A stretch of 64,000 nt of DNA, from contig CAJNDS010001513.1 in the NCBI GenBank assembly GCA_905221605.1, positions 1 to 64,000 on the forward strand, read 5' to 3'. Position numbers and translations under genes: made by a program. How positions within the stretch are numbered: position 1 is the stretch's first letter; every line of letters begins with the position of its first letter. Positions 34,301 through 42,339 of this stretch are shown piece after piece. Under the pieces are notes generated by a model that was not told the origin of the DNA, made no database searches, and saw nothing but the letters and a program-made list of their open reading frames with translations. The DNA comes from Symbiodinium natans. Its lineage: Eukaryota > Sar > Dinophyceae > Suessiales > Symbiodiniaceae.

Positions 34301-37300
34301 TTAGGGGTACCAAGGGCTTTGTGCGCAGGTGCATGCGCAAGAACGGTCGCTGTATGCTACTGCCTTTTGCCTCCCCTCGCTTCACAGGATAGAGCACAGC
34401 CGGCGTACCACTTCATGCAGATTCTTGCCAAGCCACGTCTGCTGCCTTCTGAGTTTTGTTGCTTACCGCCAGGTCATGCACATCCATATCTCCGTCTGCA
34501 CCAGCGGACATTCGGATCCTTAGAACCCATGGATACTGCCGATGCTCCCGCAAGGGGTTCAGGGTTAGGGTTTAGGAAGCAGGGCTTTTCACCCTCCTGC
34601 ACAGCTGGGGCTTTTCGACGCTCGCACTGGGGCAGGCAAGGTTCTGGGGTTTAGAGTTCCTGGAGCCTTTGAATTGCTGCCTTGCCTTAACCCTGAACCC
34701 TTGGGGGGATCCAGGGTCTGGGGGGTCTGTAGGGGGTCGAGGAGGGGGTCCGAGTTTAGGGAGTCTAGGTTCTGGGAAGTCTAGGCGTTGTAGCCTCCCT
34801 AACATTCCTTGCACCGTTACCGAATCGCCTTAGAACCTCAACAGCAACTGTTCTCAACAACTTTGGACTTTGGATTCGCAAACAAAAATGACATTTAAAA
34901 AGCCCCCGGAGGACTACAGCAAGGCCCCAACTGAACCTATGAATGGGACCTGAGTGCCCGACTGGTCTACAAGGTCAGGGGGTAGGCCAGAGTTCTTGAT
35001 GAAGGTGTCAATCCTGTTTTGGGGTTCAGGGGTTGTTGCACTGCGGTCAAGAACCTGTAGAGGAAAACACAATCTTGCTCTGGGACATGTTGATGCACTC
35101 GGATGCACGAAGCACTCCACTCCCCGCCCCCTCCCCGAGAGCCTTCAAAGTTCCCAGTCTCTGCAATCTGGGCTCAAGCCTATGGGAGGCTCGACCCTAT
35201 AGGAGGCTCAAGAACATTAGCAAACGCAGCTAAGCAGTGATGACGTGTGGGGATTAGATGCTCAGTAGACTTTGTTGCATATGTTGCGAAGAAGGCGGCC
35301 AGGTACTAGCACGACACGCAGCAGAGTCGTCGCAGGCTCTCCACAGATGGTCCTGGCTCGCATAACGCGCTGCTCCACGATACTCTCGTCTTGCGAGATG
35401 ACCTGGCGCCATAAAGGGTCTCACGGCCGAGACATGTGTGCAACAGGGATTTGTTGACAGAAGCCTTAAAGTAGAGAACCCTAAGCCCTAAACCCTAAAT
35501 TCTAAACCCTACACCCTGAACCGTAAACCTTAAAGTCGAATCAGAGGGCCGTGTGTGGATCTTTCCTGCCGGCATGTTGTCGAGGTTCTGAAGGTGTCTC
35601 TCAGCGCCCTAAACCCTAAACCCTAAACCCTAAACCCTAAACCCTAAACCCTAAACCCTAAACCCTAAACCCTAAACCCTAAACCCTAAACCCTAAACCC
35701 ATCTGCCAACCTTGGCCTTGAAGTGCTTGCCAACCCATGGCGGAAGCCCCCCCAAACACCCTAAACCCTCAGCCCTAAATCCTAAATCCAAAACCCTAAA
35801 CCCTAAATCCCACATCCTAAACCCTAAAACATTAGACCCAGCCCTCAAGCCCTAGGCTCTGGGGCCACAGTCGAAGGCCTCTAGCGGGAAGCGACTGCTT
35901 GAGAGCTGAAGCAGGAAAGCAAAGGCTTTAGGGTTCACTCTCACACTAGCGCACGCGCAGGCAAGGCTCCAGAGGTTTAGGGTTTAGGGTTTAGGATTTA
36001 GGGTTTAGGGTCTAGGGTTTAGGGGACCTGACTTTCTTCAGCTCAGGGTTCCTGTGCAAAACCCGGCTCAAGTCTGGCCTTGCCAACCAGTGTGCCATCA
36101 ACGTTGCCCATCACTGCGACGGAGATGACGAAGCCTCGAGAAGCTTCGGGGTTTAGGGTTTAGGGATTAGGGTTTAGGGTTTAGGGCTGAGACAAAAAAC
36201 TGAGAGATTGGCGATAGGTTGAACTTGCTCTCGCTGCGGTTGTGTTTCGCTACAAGTTTGCCTCACTGAGTTGTATCAATACGTAGTGGTGTCCTACCTG
36301 CATATATATATATATATATATTATTATTTATTTATATTCGAGCGTTATGTATATATATATATGTATATACATACATATATATATATACAGGTCGTGGCTC
36401 TAAATAGGGGTATGTCGCGGTGTCCCGCCGCCCGCCTGTGTTACATACGTATGTCGCGCCCACTTGTTTCGTACGCATGTCGCGGGATCTGTCGCGGCTG
36501 TTTCGCGCTGTCTTGAAAAAAGAGATGCGAAACCCACGCAGTTTCAAGAAGGGGCTTGTCGCAAGGGCTTGTCGGAAGGGCTTGTCGCGGAGGCTTGTCG
36601 CGGACTGCTTGTCGCAAGCAGAACGGCTTTGTTACAAACCCTATGTCGCGGAAAGACGCCCGGGAGCCAGTTACATACCTGGACTTTTGAGCCGCGCCCA
36701 TATATGTATATATATATATATATGGCGTTCTAACTCTCGTGAAAAGGCCCCGTGTGATTTCAAGAGCCAGTCGGTAGCTGGAATCTGTCAGTCGGGAGCT
36801 GGCCATCTGCATCCTGGACTGGAGACTGCCTCTACGAATCTTTCGTCCCCGGGCGACTTCACGTGCTCTAAATGCTCATAGCCAGTCAGACCAAGGACGA
36901 TCTGAAGATGGCAACTATGGTGCTGGTTGGTACCCTCATCTTGGGGGGGGGGGGGTGGGCATTGTGAGCTTCGGGATTCGGGCTTGGCTAGTTCTAGCAG
37001 CCTGCCCAACCGCAAGTGGCTTCGCAGCCACGGAGCTCACCAGGAGCCAAAACAGCTCAACCCAAGATGACGGACTCGCGAGATAATTGCTGTCGTTGGT
37101 GACAATGACCACCATGATATACACCGACCTCAATTCGGACATTGTTTGGGAACTACCGGTCAAGTCAGCCTCCAAACGATCCGAGCAGCACTTGGGCAGT
37201 TGTTCTTGCCGCCAAGACACAGCAAGTACTGATTCAACACCTCGGTATGTGGATGAGCTACTGCTGTTTTTCCGGTCCACGAGCTTAAAAGCTAAGCTAA

Positions 37301-40300
37301 CCAACATTTCTAGAGTAAGTATTGGATTTCATCATAAGCTCCTTAACAGAAACCAGGCGATGGCAAGGGCAAAAGTGTGTGGATCTCATGTTGATGACCA
37401 TCCCTGACAACAGGTCGACATAGCGCCATCGGGGCCTACTGAACTAGAAGACGTACTTTGGCTGGTGTATACTAAGGAGCTGATAACCCTAAACCCTAAA
37501 CCCTAACACTCTGGGATGCTTTTGAAGGCTGGAATGATTGCGTCATTTCACTCCAGGGCATATGCTTCGGCAACGCCCCGTGCCCAAGCTTTGAGCCGCC
37601 CACCCTGAGATACCTTGCAATTTTGCTACCATTTGCTTCAGAAACCCCCATTTCCCCCCCCCCCCCCCCCCAAAAAAAAAAAAAAAACACAACACAAAAA
37701 AACCATGATAATCCTATATTCCCCTTGAAAGGAAGAATGTTTTCGACGAAGAGCGGGAACTTCCGGCTGGCTCATGCTGCCCTGCTCGACCTGCATGCCT
37801 GGCACAGGAGGGTTAGGGTTAAGGGTTTAGGGTTTAGGGCTTAGGGCTTAGGGCTTAGGGCTTAGGGCTTAGGGCTTAGGGCTTAGGGTTTAGGGTTTAG
37901 GGTTTAGGGTTTAGGGTTTAGGGTTTAGGGTTTAGGGTTTGGGGTTTGGGGTCTAGGGTTTAGGGTTTAGGGTTTAGGGTTCAGGGTTCAGGGTTTAGAA
38001 GGTTTGGGAGGCTGTTGGGGGTTGAGAGTCGAAGAGTATCAGGAGCGCTTCAGCAACTTTGCGCTTTACCTAGATGTCTGAGGCATCCGCGAAACCCTAG
38101 CTGCTCTGGTGGGTTGCCGAACTGTGCTTGAGGAGTGGTTGAGGCATGGCGTCGTCGGCCTTCATAGACCATAAACCAGCCGCGTATGTCAAAATCGCCT
38201 CGTCGGCGGACCAGTTCCTGCCTTAGTTGGAATGCCACCCCGTAACCGAAGAATGAAAAGCTCGCCGTCTGTTGCAAAATGGGGTGCAAAAGGGAGCTCA
38301 ATACATAAAATCCTAAAACAGGGAAGGCAGGGTACTGCTGGGCATCCTATGGTTTTGTGTTTGACGAGTGAGACACGAGACCTAAGCAACGGCCCAACCC
38401 AAGCTGCACCAAAGGGGTTGCGTGTGAAGTTCCCCCCCTAAACCCTAAACCCTAAACCCTAAACCCTCAACCCTAAACTCTGCACCGAATCTGGGACCCC
38501 CCCAGAGCTGTGAAGGCACAGGGAAGGCCAGCCGTTCCCCAAGTACCAGAAGATGCAGGCCATAAAGTGTAGGAGCACGAAGAGTTGCAAGACGATGATG
38601 AACGTGGTCAGCCTGCTCCAGAGAGAAGGGCTTCAGAGTGAGAAACCCAAACCGGCCCTAGGGTTTAGGGTTTAGGGTTTAGGGTTTAGGGTTTAGGGTT
38701 TAGGGGAAACAAAGTCCCTGCCGCACGGCAATTCTCTGCACATCACCTGAAACCAGGGGCCCGACAGGAATCCGTGCTCCCGGCGGTCTGATGACTTGCT
38801 GTCCTGGAAAGGACAAGGTCTCCACTGTGGCAGCACTGTGGCAAGGAGATGTGCAGGGTTTCGGGTGTCTGGGTGACATGCCAACTTAAGAGCCAGTTCG
38901 CATTGCGCTTACATGCTCAAAAAAGTCTGTGGAAGCTGCTGTGGCAATACTTTTTTCGCCATGCTGTGTGTGGCCGGCTTCAAGTTGAACACGGAACCCT
39001 TTTAAGCACCCAAACGCACTCTCACCTTCACTACCCTGCCTCCCAAACTCCCAAACTCCCAAACTCCCAAACCCTAAACCCTAACCCTAAGCCCTACACC
39101 CTAATTAAACCCTAAACCCTAAAACCTAGCCACCCTTCTGTGCACAATCTGGCTGAGGGGCATGTCTTCGGCCATTAAGGTGACGAAGGTGGATCAGCTT
39201 CAGCAGGCGCCAGGTGGCATAGGTACGCCTTATCTGTGGAACACAAAGCGAGGGGTGAGGTTGCTAGGGTTTAGGGTTTAGGATTGAGGGTTTAGGGCCA
39301 GTTTAGGGTTTAGGGTTTAGGGTTCTGGGGGTTTAGGGATTAGGGTTCAGGGCGTAGGGTATGAACGGAAAGCCGCCACAATTGTTGTAGATATCTGGTG
39401 AAGCATCGGATGAAAGCTACTGGAGCCCTTTGTCACAAACAAGGCAGTCCATGCGGTAACGCAGGCGGCACCCACGTAACTGGGCTTAACTCTCTTGGTG
39501 CACAAAGAGCCCCTCACAGTTTCGCACGCGAACCTTTCACTTTCAAACAGTGGCTCCTCAAATGGGACCAAGTTACCATAACATGATGGCAAGTAAAGCC
39601 TTCTCCCTATCATGCTACCTGAAGTCTCCAAGTTCCTAAGCACTCATGGGTACTCATTTGCAGGGATGCGATGACAGCAGCGAAAGCATGGTATCAATAG
39701 TTAAAACTTTGGTTAGGGCCCTTCAATGCCTGATTACCTGTAAGTCGTATCCACGAACCTCCACGCAACAGGACCTAAACCCGAAACACTAAACCCTAAA
39801 CCTTAACCCTAAACCCTAGTCCCTAAACCCTAGACCCAGTCAAGGCGGACGTGTTGCTGACTGGTCAAAGACGGATCCGCGAAGATGTCGAAGGGAAGGC
39901 ATGCAATCAAGTCCCAACCTCTGGCGTCCAGGGTCGCAGATGCGGAAACCATGACGATGCTCGGTCAGGAAAAGCTGAGCCCATCTTTTTCTTTGCCCTT
40001 CCGCGGAAACCTGGGAACCCTTGATCTGAGTGTTCTTCCTAGCCCTAAAACAGGGGGAGTTCTGTGTTTCCAACATCCCCACGCTAAACTACGGAAGTTG
40101 AGTGATTCCCCCACAGTGGGGGAGAACGGGCCAACCGGACATGCAGGACCGAGTCTTCCCTCGTGCTTGTCTCAGTGATGCTTTCTTATGTGTTCCCCAT
40201 GCTAAAGCTCTCGAGGAATTTGGGGGACTTTTCTGGATTCCTGGCCAAGCTGACAAAACGAAGGATCGGAAAAGCAAGCCCGGTGTTCTCCTGTTCTTGG

Positions 40301-41285
40301 CTTCTACTTGCATGTGACGTTCTTGGACCTGCGTAGACTTTTCGGGCACTTCCCCGTGGGAACTTGAGAAGCCCAGCAATCGCCCTAAGCTCTGCACATT
40401 CAATCCCTGTACACGGCTGCTTCAGGTCACCTGGATAGCTGCAGAGAGATACAAGGCATGAAGCCCCGCAGTCAGACCTCACCAGGGCCCCTGCTGAAAG
40501 CACCAAGCAGGTAGTTCCGACGAATGTGCTCGAAATCTCGGACGACGACGCCGCTCACCTCCTCGTAGCCTAAGCAAGTAGTGTTGCGGGATGTTGTTTT
40601 TTCTTCTGGTCAAAAGCTCCTGTCGACTTCTCTTCCAGCTTCATCACTCCGAATACTGAAGCAATCAGGTGACTTACGAAAATCGCAACTGAGGTGCTTC
40701 GGAGAAAGTTCAGCGGCACATTGGCGAACATGAACACGTCCATAACTGAGGCCAGTCAGGGCGGCCAGTGTAGCCGGTTTTTCTGTGTCAGCGGGAGCAC
40801 ACGTTTCATTCTGATGTGTCTCGGGGTTTTCTGTGCCCGTGCGCGTGGCTTCTCTGACATGTGCATGGCACGCAGCTGTCACGCGACAACACTTGGTGCT
40901 ATCGTCCGGCCGGAATCTGAACGGCATAACACCACAGTTCAGGCGTCAAAAGGCATTGTCGCAAGAACAGCAGGTGCTGGGCAGCTGCAAGGGGTGCAGT
41001 ATCATTTTGTGGGGGAAGAAGCAAGTAGCAAGCAGAAAGCAGAACAGGCACGTCAACCAATTTTGTGCAAATCCCTCCAACTCGACACCGAAATTGCACC
41101 GAAAGTCATAGCCGACACCTCCTTCCTTCGGTCACATCTCACCTTAGGGTTTAGGGTTTAGGGTTTAGGGTTTAGGGTTTAGGGTCCCACGGCCTATGTT
41201 CGTAATCAGCCAGGTCCATGCGGTGCCGGGGTTGAGAGCGTCAAAGTTGATGATGCAAAAACGCATCGGAACCTCACAGCTGGTG
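21430..41285 (-). CDS. voltage/cyclic-nucleotide-gated cation channel with ankyrin modules (multi-exon gene)
   Basis: Exons on minus, read from 41.3 kb down to 21.4 kb, follow the domain order of a CNG/HCN/KCNH-type channel: S1-S2, S2-S3 linker, S3, S4, S5, S6, C-linker, CNBD, coiled coil, ankyrin repeats. Seven junctions were checked by reading protein across the splice (GC-AG 40508-39921; GT-AG 34466-34180; GA-AG 34074-33366; GT-AG 24597-24441; GA-AG 24360-24132; GC-AG 24029-23818; GC-AG 23464-22858). The exon with the pore selectivity filter was not found, so ion preference cannot be stated. The gene is at least 20 kb long with exons of about 60-200 bp; most of its length is intron made of telomeric repeats and introners. 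That all exons form one transcript is inferred from order, strand and domain logic. Confidence 0.65.
22657..22770. mobile_element. dispersed repeat, family H
   Basis: CTATACTGATCTTGGAACC, an AATTTTGGCTGCTTCTCAG-type core and a CCCTAAGCC end are shared with copies at about 57275 and 59395. It lies next to an ankyrin exon. Confidence 0.6.
23129..23324. mobile_element. introner-like element, family C, duplicated around a telomeric insert
   Basis: The ends match the CobW intron (CTTGGTAGCCCAGTAACCA and GGTACCACTGGGCCACCAA). Inside, a block ending AAGGGAACCCAGAATCA occurs twice, and CCCTAAA units sit between the copies. It lies inside a longer GC-AG channel intron (23464-22858). Confidence 0.75.
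23335..23460 (-). repeat. telomeric array with amplified CCCTGAG variant
   Basis: CCCTAAA units flank about six consecutive CCCTGAG units, a locally amplified variant. Confidence 0.9.
23838..23934. mobile_element. introner-like element, family E, in a channel intron
   Basis: Ends GGGGGGTTTACGAACATAAG and CGAATATCCTAAACCCCC face inward, with TTTGGGG at both flanks. It lies within the GC-AG intron 24029-23818. Confidence 0.7.
24940..25055 (-). repeat. interstitial telomeric array
   Basis: CCCTAAA units in two blocks separated by CCTATAT, inside a channel intron. Confidence 0.95.
26034..26225 (+). repeat. two telomeric blocks
   Basis: TTTAGGG runs at 26037-26071 and 26168-26220 with unique sequence between. 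Confidence 0.9.
26725..26836. repeat. AT-rich tract with poly-T/poly-G junction
   Basis: TATATA run followed by about 15 T then about 11 G, like the junction at 6425. Confidence 0.85.
26951..27083. mobile_element. introner-like element, family F
   Basis: Terminal inverted repeats of about 36 bp. The shared core CTACTATTTGCTTAAGAACC appears reversed at the other end. Located in a channel intron between ankyrin exons. Confidence 0.8.
27265..27367. mobile_element. introner-like element, family F (second copy)
   Basis: Ends CTACTGTTTGCTTAAGAATC and GGGTTCTTAAGCAAATAGTA. The second copy of the family lies only about 180 bp from the first. Confidence 0.8.
27440..27550. mobile_element. family E element interrupted by telomeric units
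   Basis: The right part (TAGGGGTACCTAATTGGGGT through ACTATTTGGGG) matches family E. The left part is replaced by TTTAGGG units. Confidence 0.5.
27811..27910. mobile_element. introner-like element, family A, no telomeric insert
   Basis: TGGGATGTTCCCCTTATACT to ATAAGGGGGAACATCCCA, flanked by TTTAAGGT and CTTAAGGT, an imperfect target duplication. Confidence 0.85.
28170..28285. mobile_element. introner-like element, family E, next to the coiled-coil exon
   Basis: Ends TTGATAGGGGGTTTTCCCGA and, reversed, TTTGATCTGGGGGTTTACGA. It begins exactly where the exon L-L-R-S-L ends on minus. Confidence 0.7.
28370..28440 (+). repeat. interstitial telomeric array
   Basis: About ten TTTAGGG-type units beside an exon. 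Confidence 0.9.
29826..29947 (-). repeat. interstitial telomeric array, about 17 units
   Basis: Perfect CCCTAAA run preceded by poly-C. Confidence 0.97.
30283..30376 (+). repeat. interstitial telomeric array, about 13 units
   Basis: Perfect TTTAGGG run. It is oriented opposite to the arrays at 29826 and 30655. Confidence 0.97.
30655..30770 (-). repeat. interstitial telomeric array, about 16 units
   Basis: Perfect CCCTAAA run. Confidence 0.97.
31332..31428. mobile_element. introner-like element, family E-related
   Basis: Inverted ends of about 36 bp: ATTTGTATTACCATTATGGA and, reversed, ATTTGTTGTACTATTATGGA, both continuing into ACCCCAAAA. Confidence 0.8.
31692..31799. mobile_element. introner-like element, family E
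   Basis: GGGGTTTTCCCAAAACAGGG at the left and CCCTGTTTTCGGAAACCCCC at the right. It borders the acidic linker exon. Confidence 0.8.
31820..35054 (-). CDS. channel C-linker and cyclic nucleotide-binding domain exons
   Basis: 35054-about 34950: NRIDTFIKNSGLPPDLVDQ. About 34555-34467: LREHRQYPWVLRIRM (C-linker). 34179-34075: VLANLSYSLLQRVGRRVFLK then WLQALPIFK. 33365-33281: DCSDPFLLHLATTCRLL then SAGAFVCRAG. 32850-about 32745: YFVVLKNGSAQL. About 32548-32445: CDISCLFGLRHEVSIVSS (phosphate-binding cassette position; the usual FGE is CDI here, so nucleotide binding may be lost). About 32180-32010: SVFVKVPLEQLNHALSLYPK. About 31940-31820: acidic linker EVIHNNVLKLTPDPSHEQEG. The chain VLANL...LPIFKDCSD...LATTCRLL matches C-linker/CNBD architecture well. 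Confidence 0.65.
32266..32412. mobile_element. introner-like element, family E
   Basis: Ends GGGTTTAGATGGATACACCC and GGGTATCCCAAGTGTGGGAC face inward. It separates two CNBD exons. Confidence 0.65.
32568..32663. mobile_element. introner-like element, family E
   Basis: GGGCGTGCGAACATAGGGGG to GGTACCCTAACTTCCGAAAC, with CATGTG on both sides (left part of the exon at 32556-32561 and 32664-32669). Confidence 0.75.
33177..33256 (-). repeat. interstitial telomeric array
   Basis: About 11 CCCTAAA units inside the intron after the CNBD exon at 33281. Confidence 0.97.
33382..33470 (+). repeat. interstitial telomeric array
   Basis: About 12 TTTAGGG units in the GA-AG intron 34074-33366. It is of opposite orientation to the array 130 bp away. 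Confidence 0.97.
33843..33872. repeat. poly-C/poly-A junction
   Basis: About 15 C directly followed by about 15 A, the complement of the T/G junctions elsewhere. Confidence 0.9.
34008..34040. mobile_element. solitary end of a family F element
   Basis: CTGTTTGCTTAAGAACACCC matches the family F terminus. No partner end is seen, so it is a truncated or decayed copy. Confidence 0.6.
35607..35700 (-). repeat. interstitial telomeric array, about 13 units
   Basis: Perfect CCCTAAA run. Confidence 0.97.
36045..41285 (-). CDS. channel transmembrane exons (S1-S6 region)
   Basis: 41285-41186: CEVPMRFCIINFDALNPGTA (S1-S2 loop type). 40569-40509: GYEEVSGVVVRDFEHIRRNY (S2-S3 linker). 39920-about 39850: GWDLIACLPFDIF (S3). 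39233-about 39140: RRTYATWRLLKLIHLRHLNG (S4 and S4-S5 linker; sparse arginines). 38612-about 38490: LTTFIIVLQLFVLLHFMACI then FWYLGNGWP (S5 with the HxxAC motif typical of CNG/HCN channels). About 36135-36045: GFVISVAVMGNVDGTLVGKA (S6). No GYGD-like filter was found between 38.4 and 36.2 kb. Unplaced open minus frames in this span (for example 38300-38050 with FFGYGVAFQLRQELVRRRGD, and 35440-35280 with IVEQRVMRARTICGEPATTL) may be further exons. Confidence 0.6.
36300..36725. repeat. TA microsatellites flanking a cluster of 14-bp repeats
   Basis: TATATA tracts at about 36303-36390 and 36700-36722 bracket sequence where GGGCTTGTCGCAA-type units repeat about five times (36553-36617). Confidence 0.75.
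37655..37690. repeat. poly-C/poly-A junction
   Basis: About 18 C directly followed by about 17 A. Confidence 0.9.
37803..37998 (+). repeat. telomeric array with amplified CTTAGGG variant
   Basis: About eight consecutive CTTAGGG units, then about nine TTTAGGG units and further variants. Confidence 0.95.
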
Positions 41286-41429
41286 GTTTAGGGTTTAGGG
41301 TTTAGGGTTTAGGGTTTAGGGTTTAGGGCTGTAGATCTATGCTCATAGTTTTGCAATGACAGACACCCCCTTTTTGATAGGCTATAGGGATATGTTCCCA
41401 TTATGTTGGGGCGAGTCACCGGGTAGGAA

Positions 41430-41958
41430 GAAACTTTAGGATCCTCGTGGGGCGTACGTGCATTTGTGGGCACAAGGCTCTGCTCTTCCCTGACAGGCCT
41501 CGAGCAGGTAGTAGATAGCAGCCAAGCGCTTCAGAAAATCCTGGTGGCTCAGGGCAACAGCTTTCTTTCCCAGACTTATGGCTGCCCCAATCTGAATCTG
41601 CTAATATAGGGGAACAGGGTTTTGGGGGGGTTAGCATAGTATAATTACACAGGGACCAAAAGGGAATACCATTCGTAATTATTCCGCCCCTATAATGCAT
41701 GTATGCTAGGGACAAAGGGTTCGGCCTGGGTCCTTGAGGGCCAATAAGAAGATGTAATCTCACATCATTCTCATGATCGCAGGAACTACGAGGACTGGGA
41801 GAAGGAGAACCAGAGCAGTACTACGGCAAATCTCAGCCCCTAGCTCCCACACCCAGAACTGCGGCCAAGTGACCCAGACCAGCAGGTATGGCGAATCCAT
41901 AGGCATCACGTAGCCTGCCAGGACGAGGCAGGCCCACAGTTCAGGCCCCCATTGTAGC
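41430..41958 (-). CDS. exons of another membrane protein
   Basis: The upper exon (41958-about 41770) reads LQWGPELWACLVLAGYVMPM then PYLLVWVTWPQFWVWELG and TALVLLLPVLVVPAIMRMM, with two hydrophobic segments. The lower exon (about 41600-41430) reads IGAAISLGKKAVALSHQDFL then KRLAAIYYLLEACQGRAEPC. A family G element lies between them. They may belong to the N-terminal part of the channel or to a separate gene; no family is recognised. Confidence 0.5.
41596..41712. mobile_element. introner-like element, family G
   Basis: Ends TGCTAATATAGGGG and CCCCTATAATGCATGTATGC face inward, with the shared TTTTGGGGGGGTTAGCATAG core. It separates two exons of the membrane protein. Confidence 0.7.
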
Positions 41959-42339
41959 CTAAATAAGGCGTAGGGAAGTTGAAGTCGTTCGGGTTGCTAT
42001 CTCGAGTGCATGTCAGACATCATGACATGTTTGGTGCTTCATGATGAGCGGCATTCAGGGAGCCTTGTGTTCCCACTAAATCGTGTCGCAGGCTGAGACA
42101 TGTACCGCCTGCATTCTTGCCACGCAAAGCTGCGCTGATGTACAAATTGCATGCGAGGCCTGTGTTTGCGGCACGCTTGGCTTGCGCAGGCATGAAGACA
42201 GGGTTCACCAGAACGAGAATCAAGTTCAGTTGAGGCCAGCGAGTGTGCGTGCGGCAGACCGAGGGCGGGTATCGGCCAAAAGACTAGACCTGAACACAGG
42301 TAAAGATTGTAGGGGGGTTTAGGGCTCAGAGGCTTAGAG

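Noticed and set aside
36045-38400. FFGYGVAF (about 38240) as the channel selectivity filter
   Set aside because: The motif lacks the acidic residue and the pore-helix context expected of G-Y-G-D filters; it is left as an unplaced frame.
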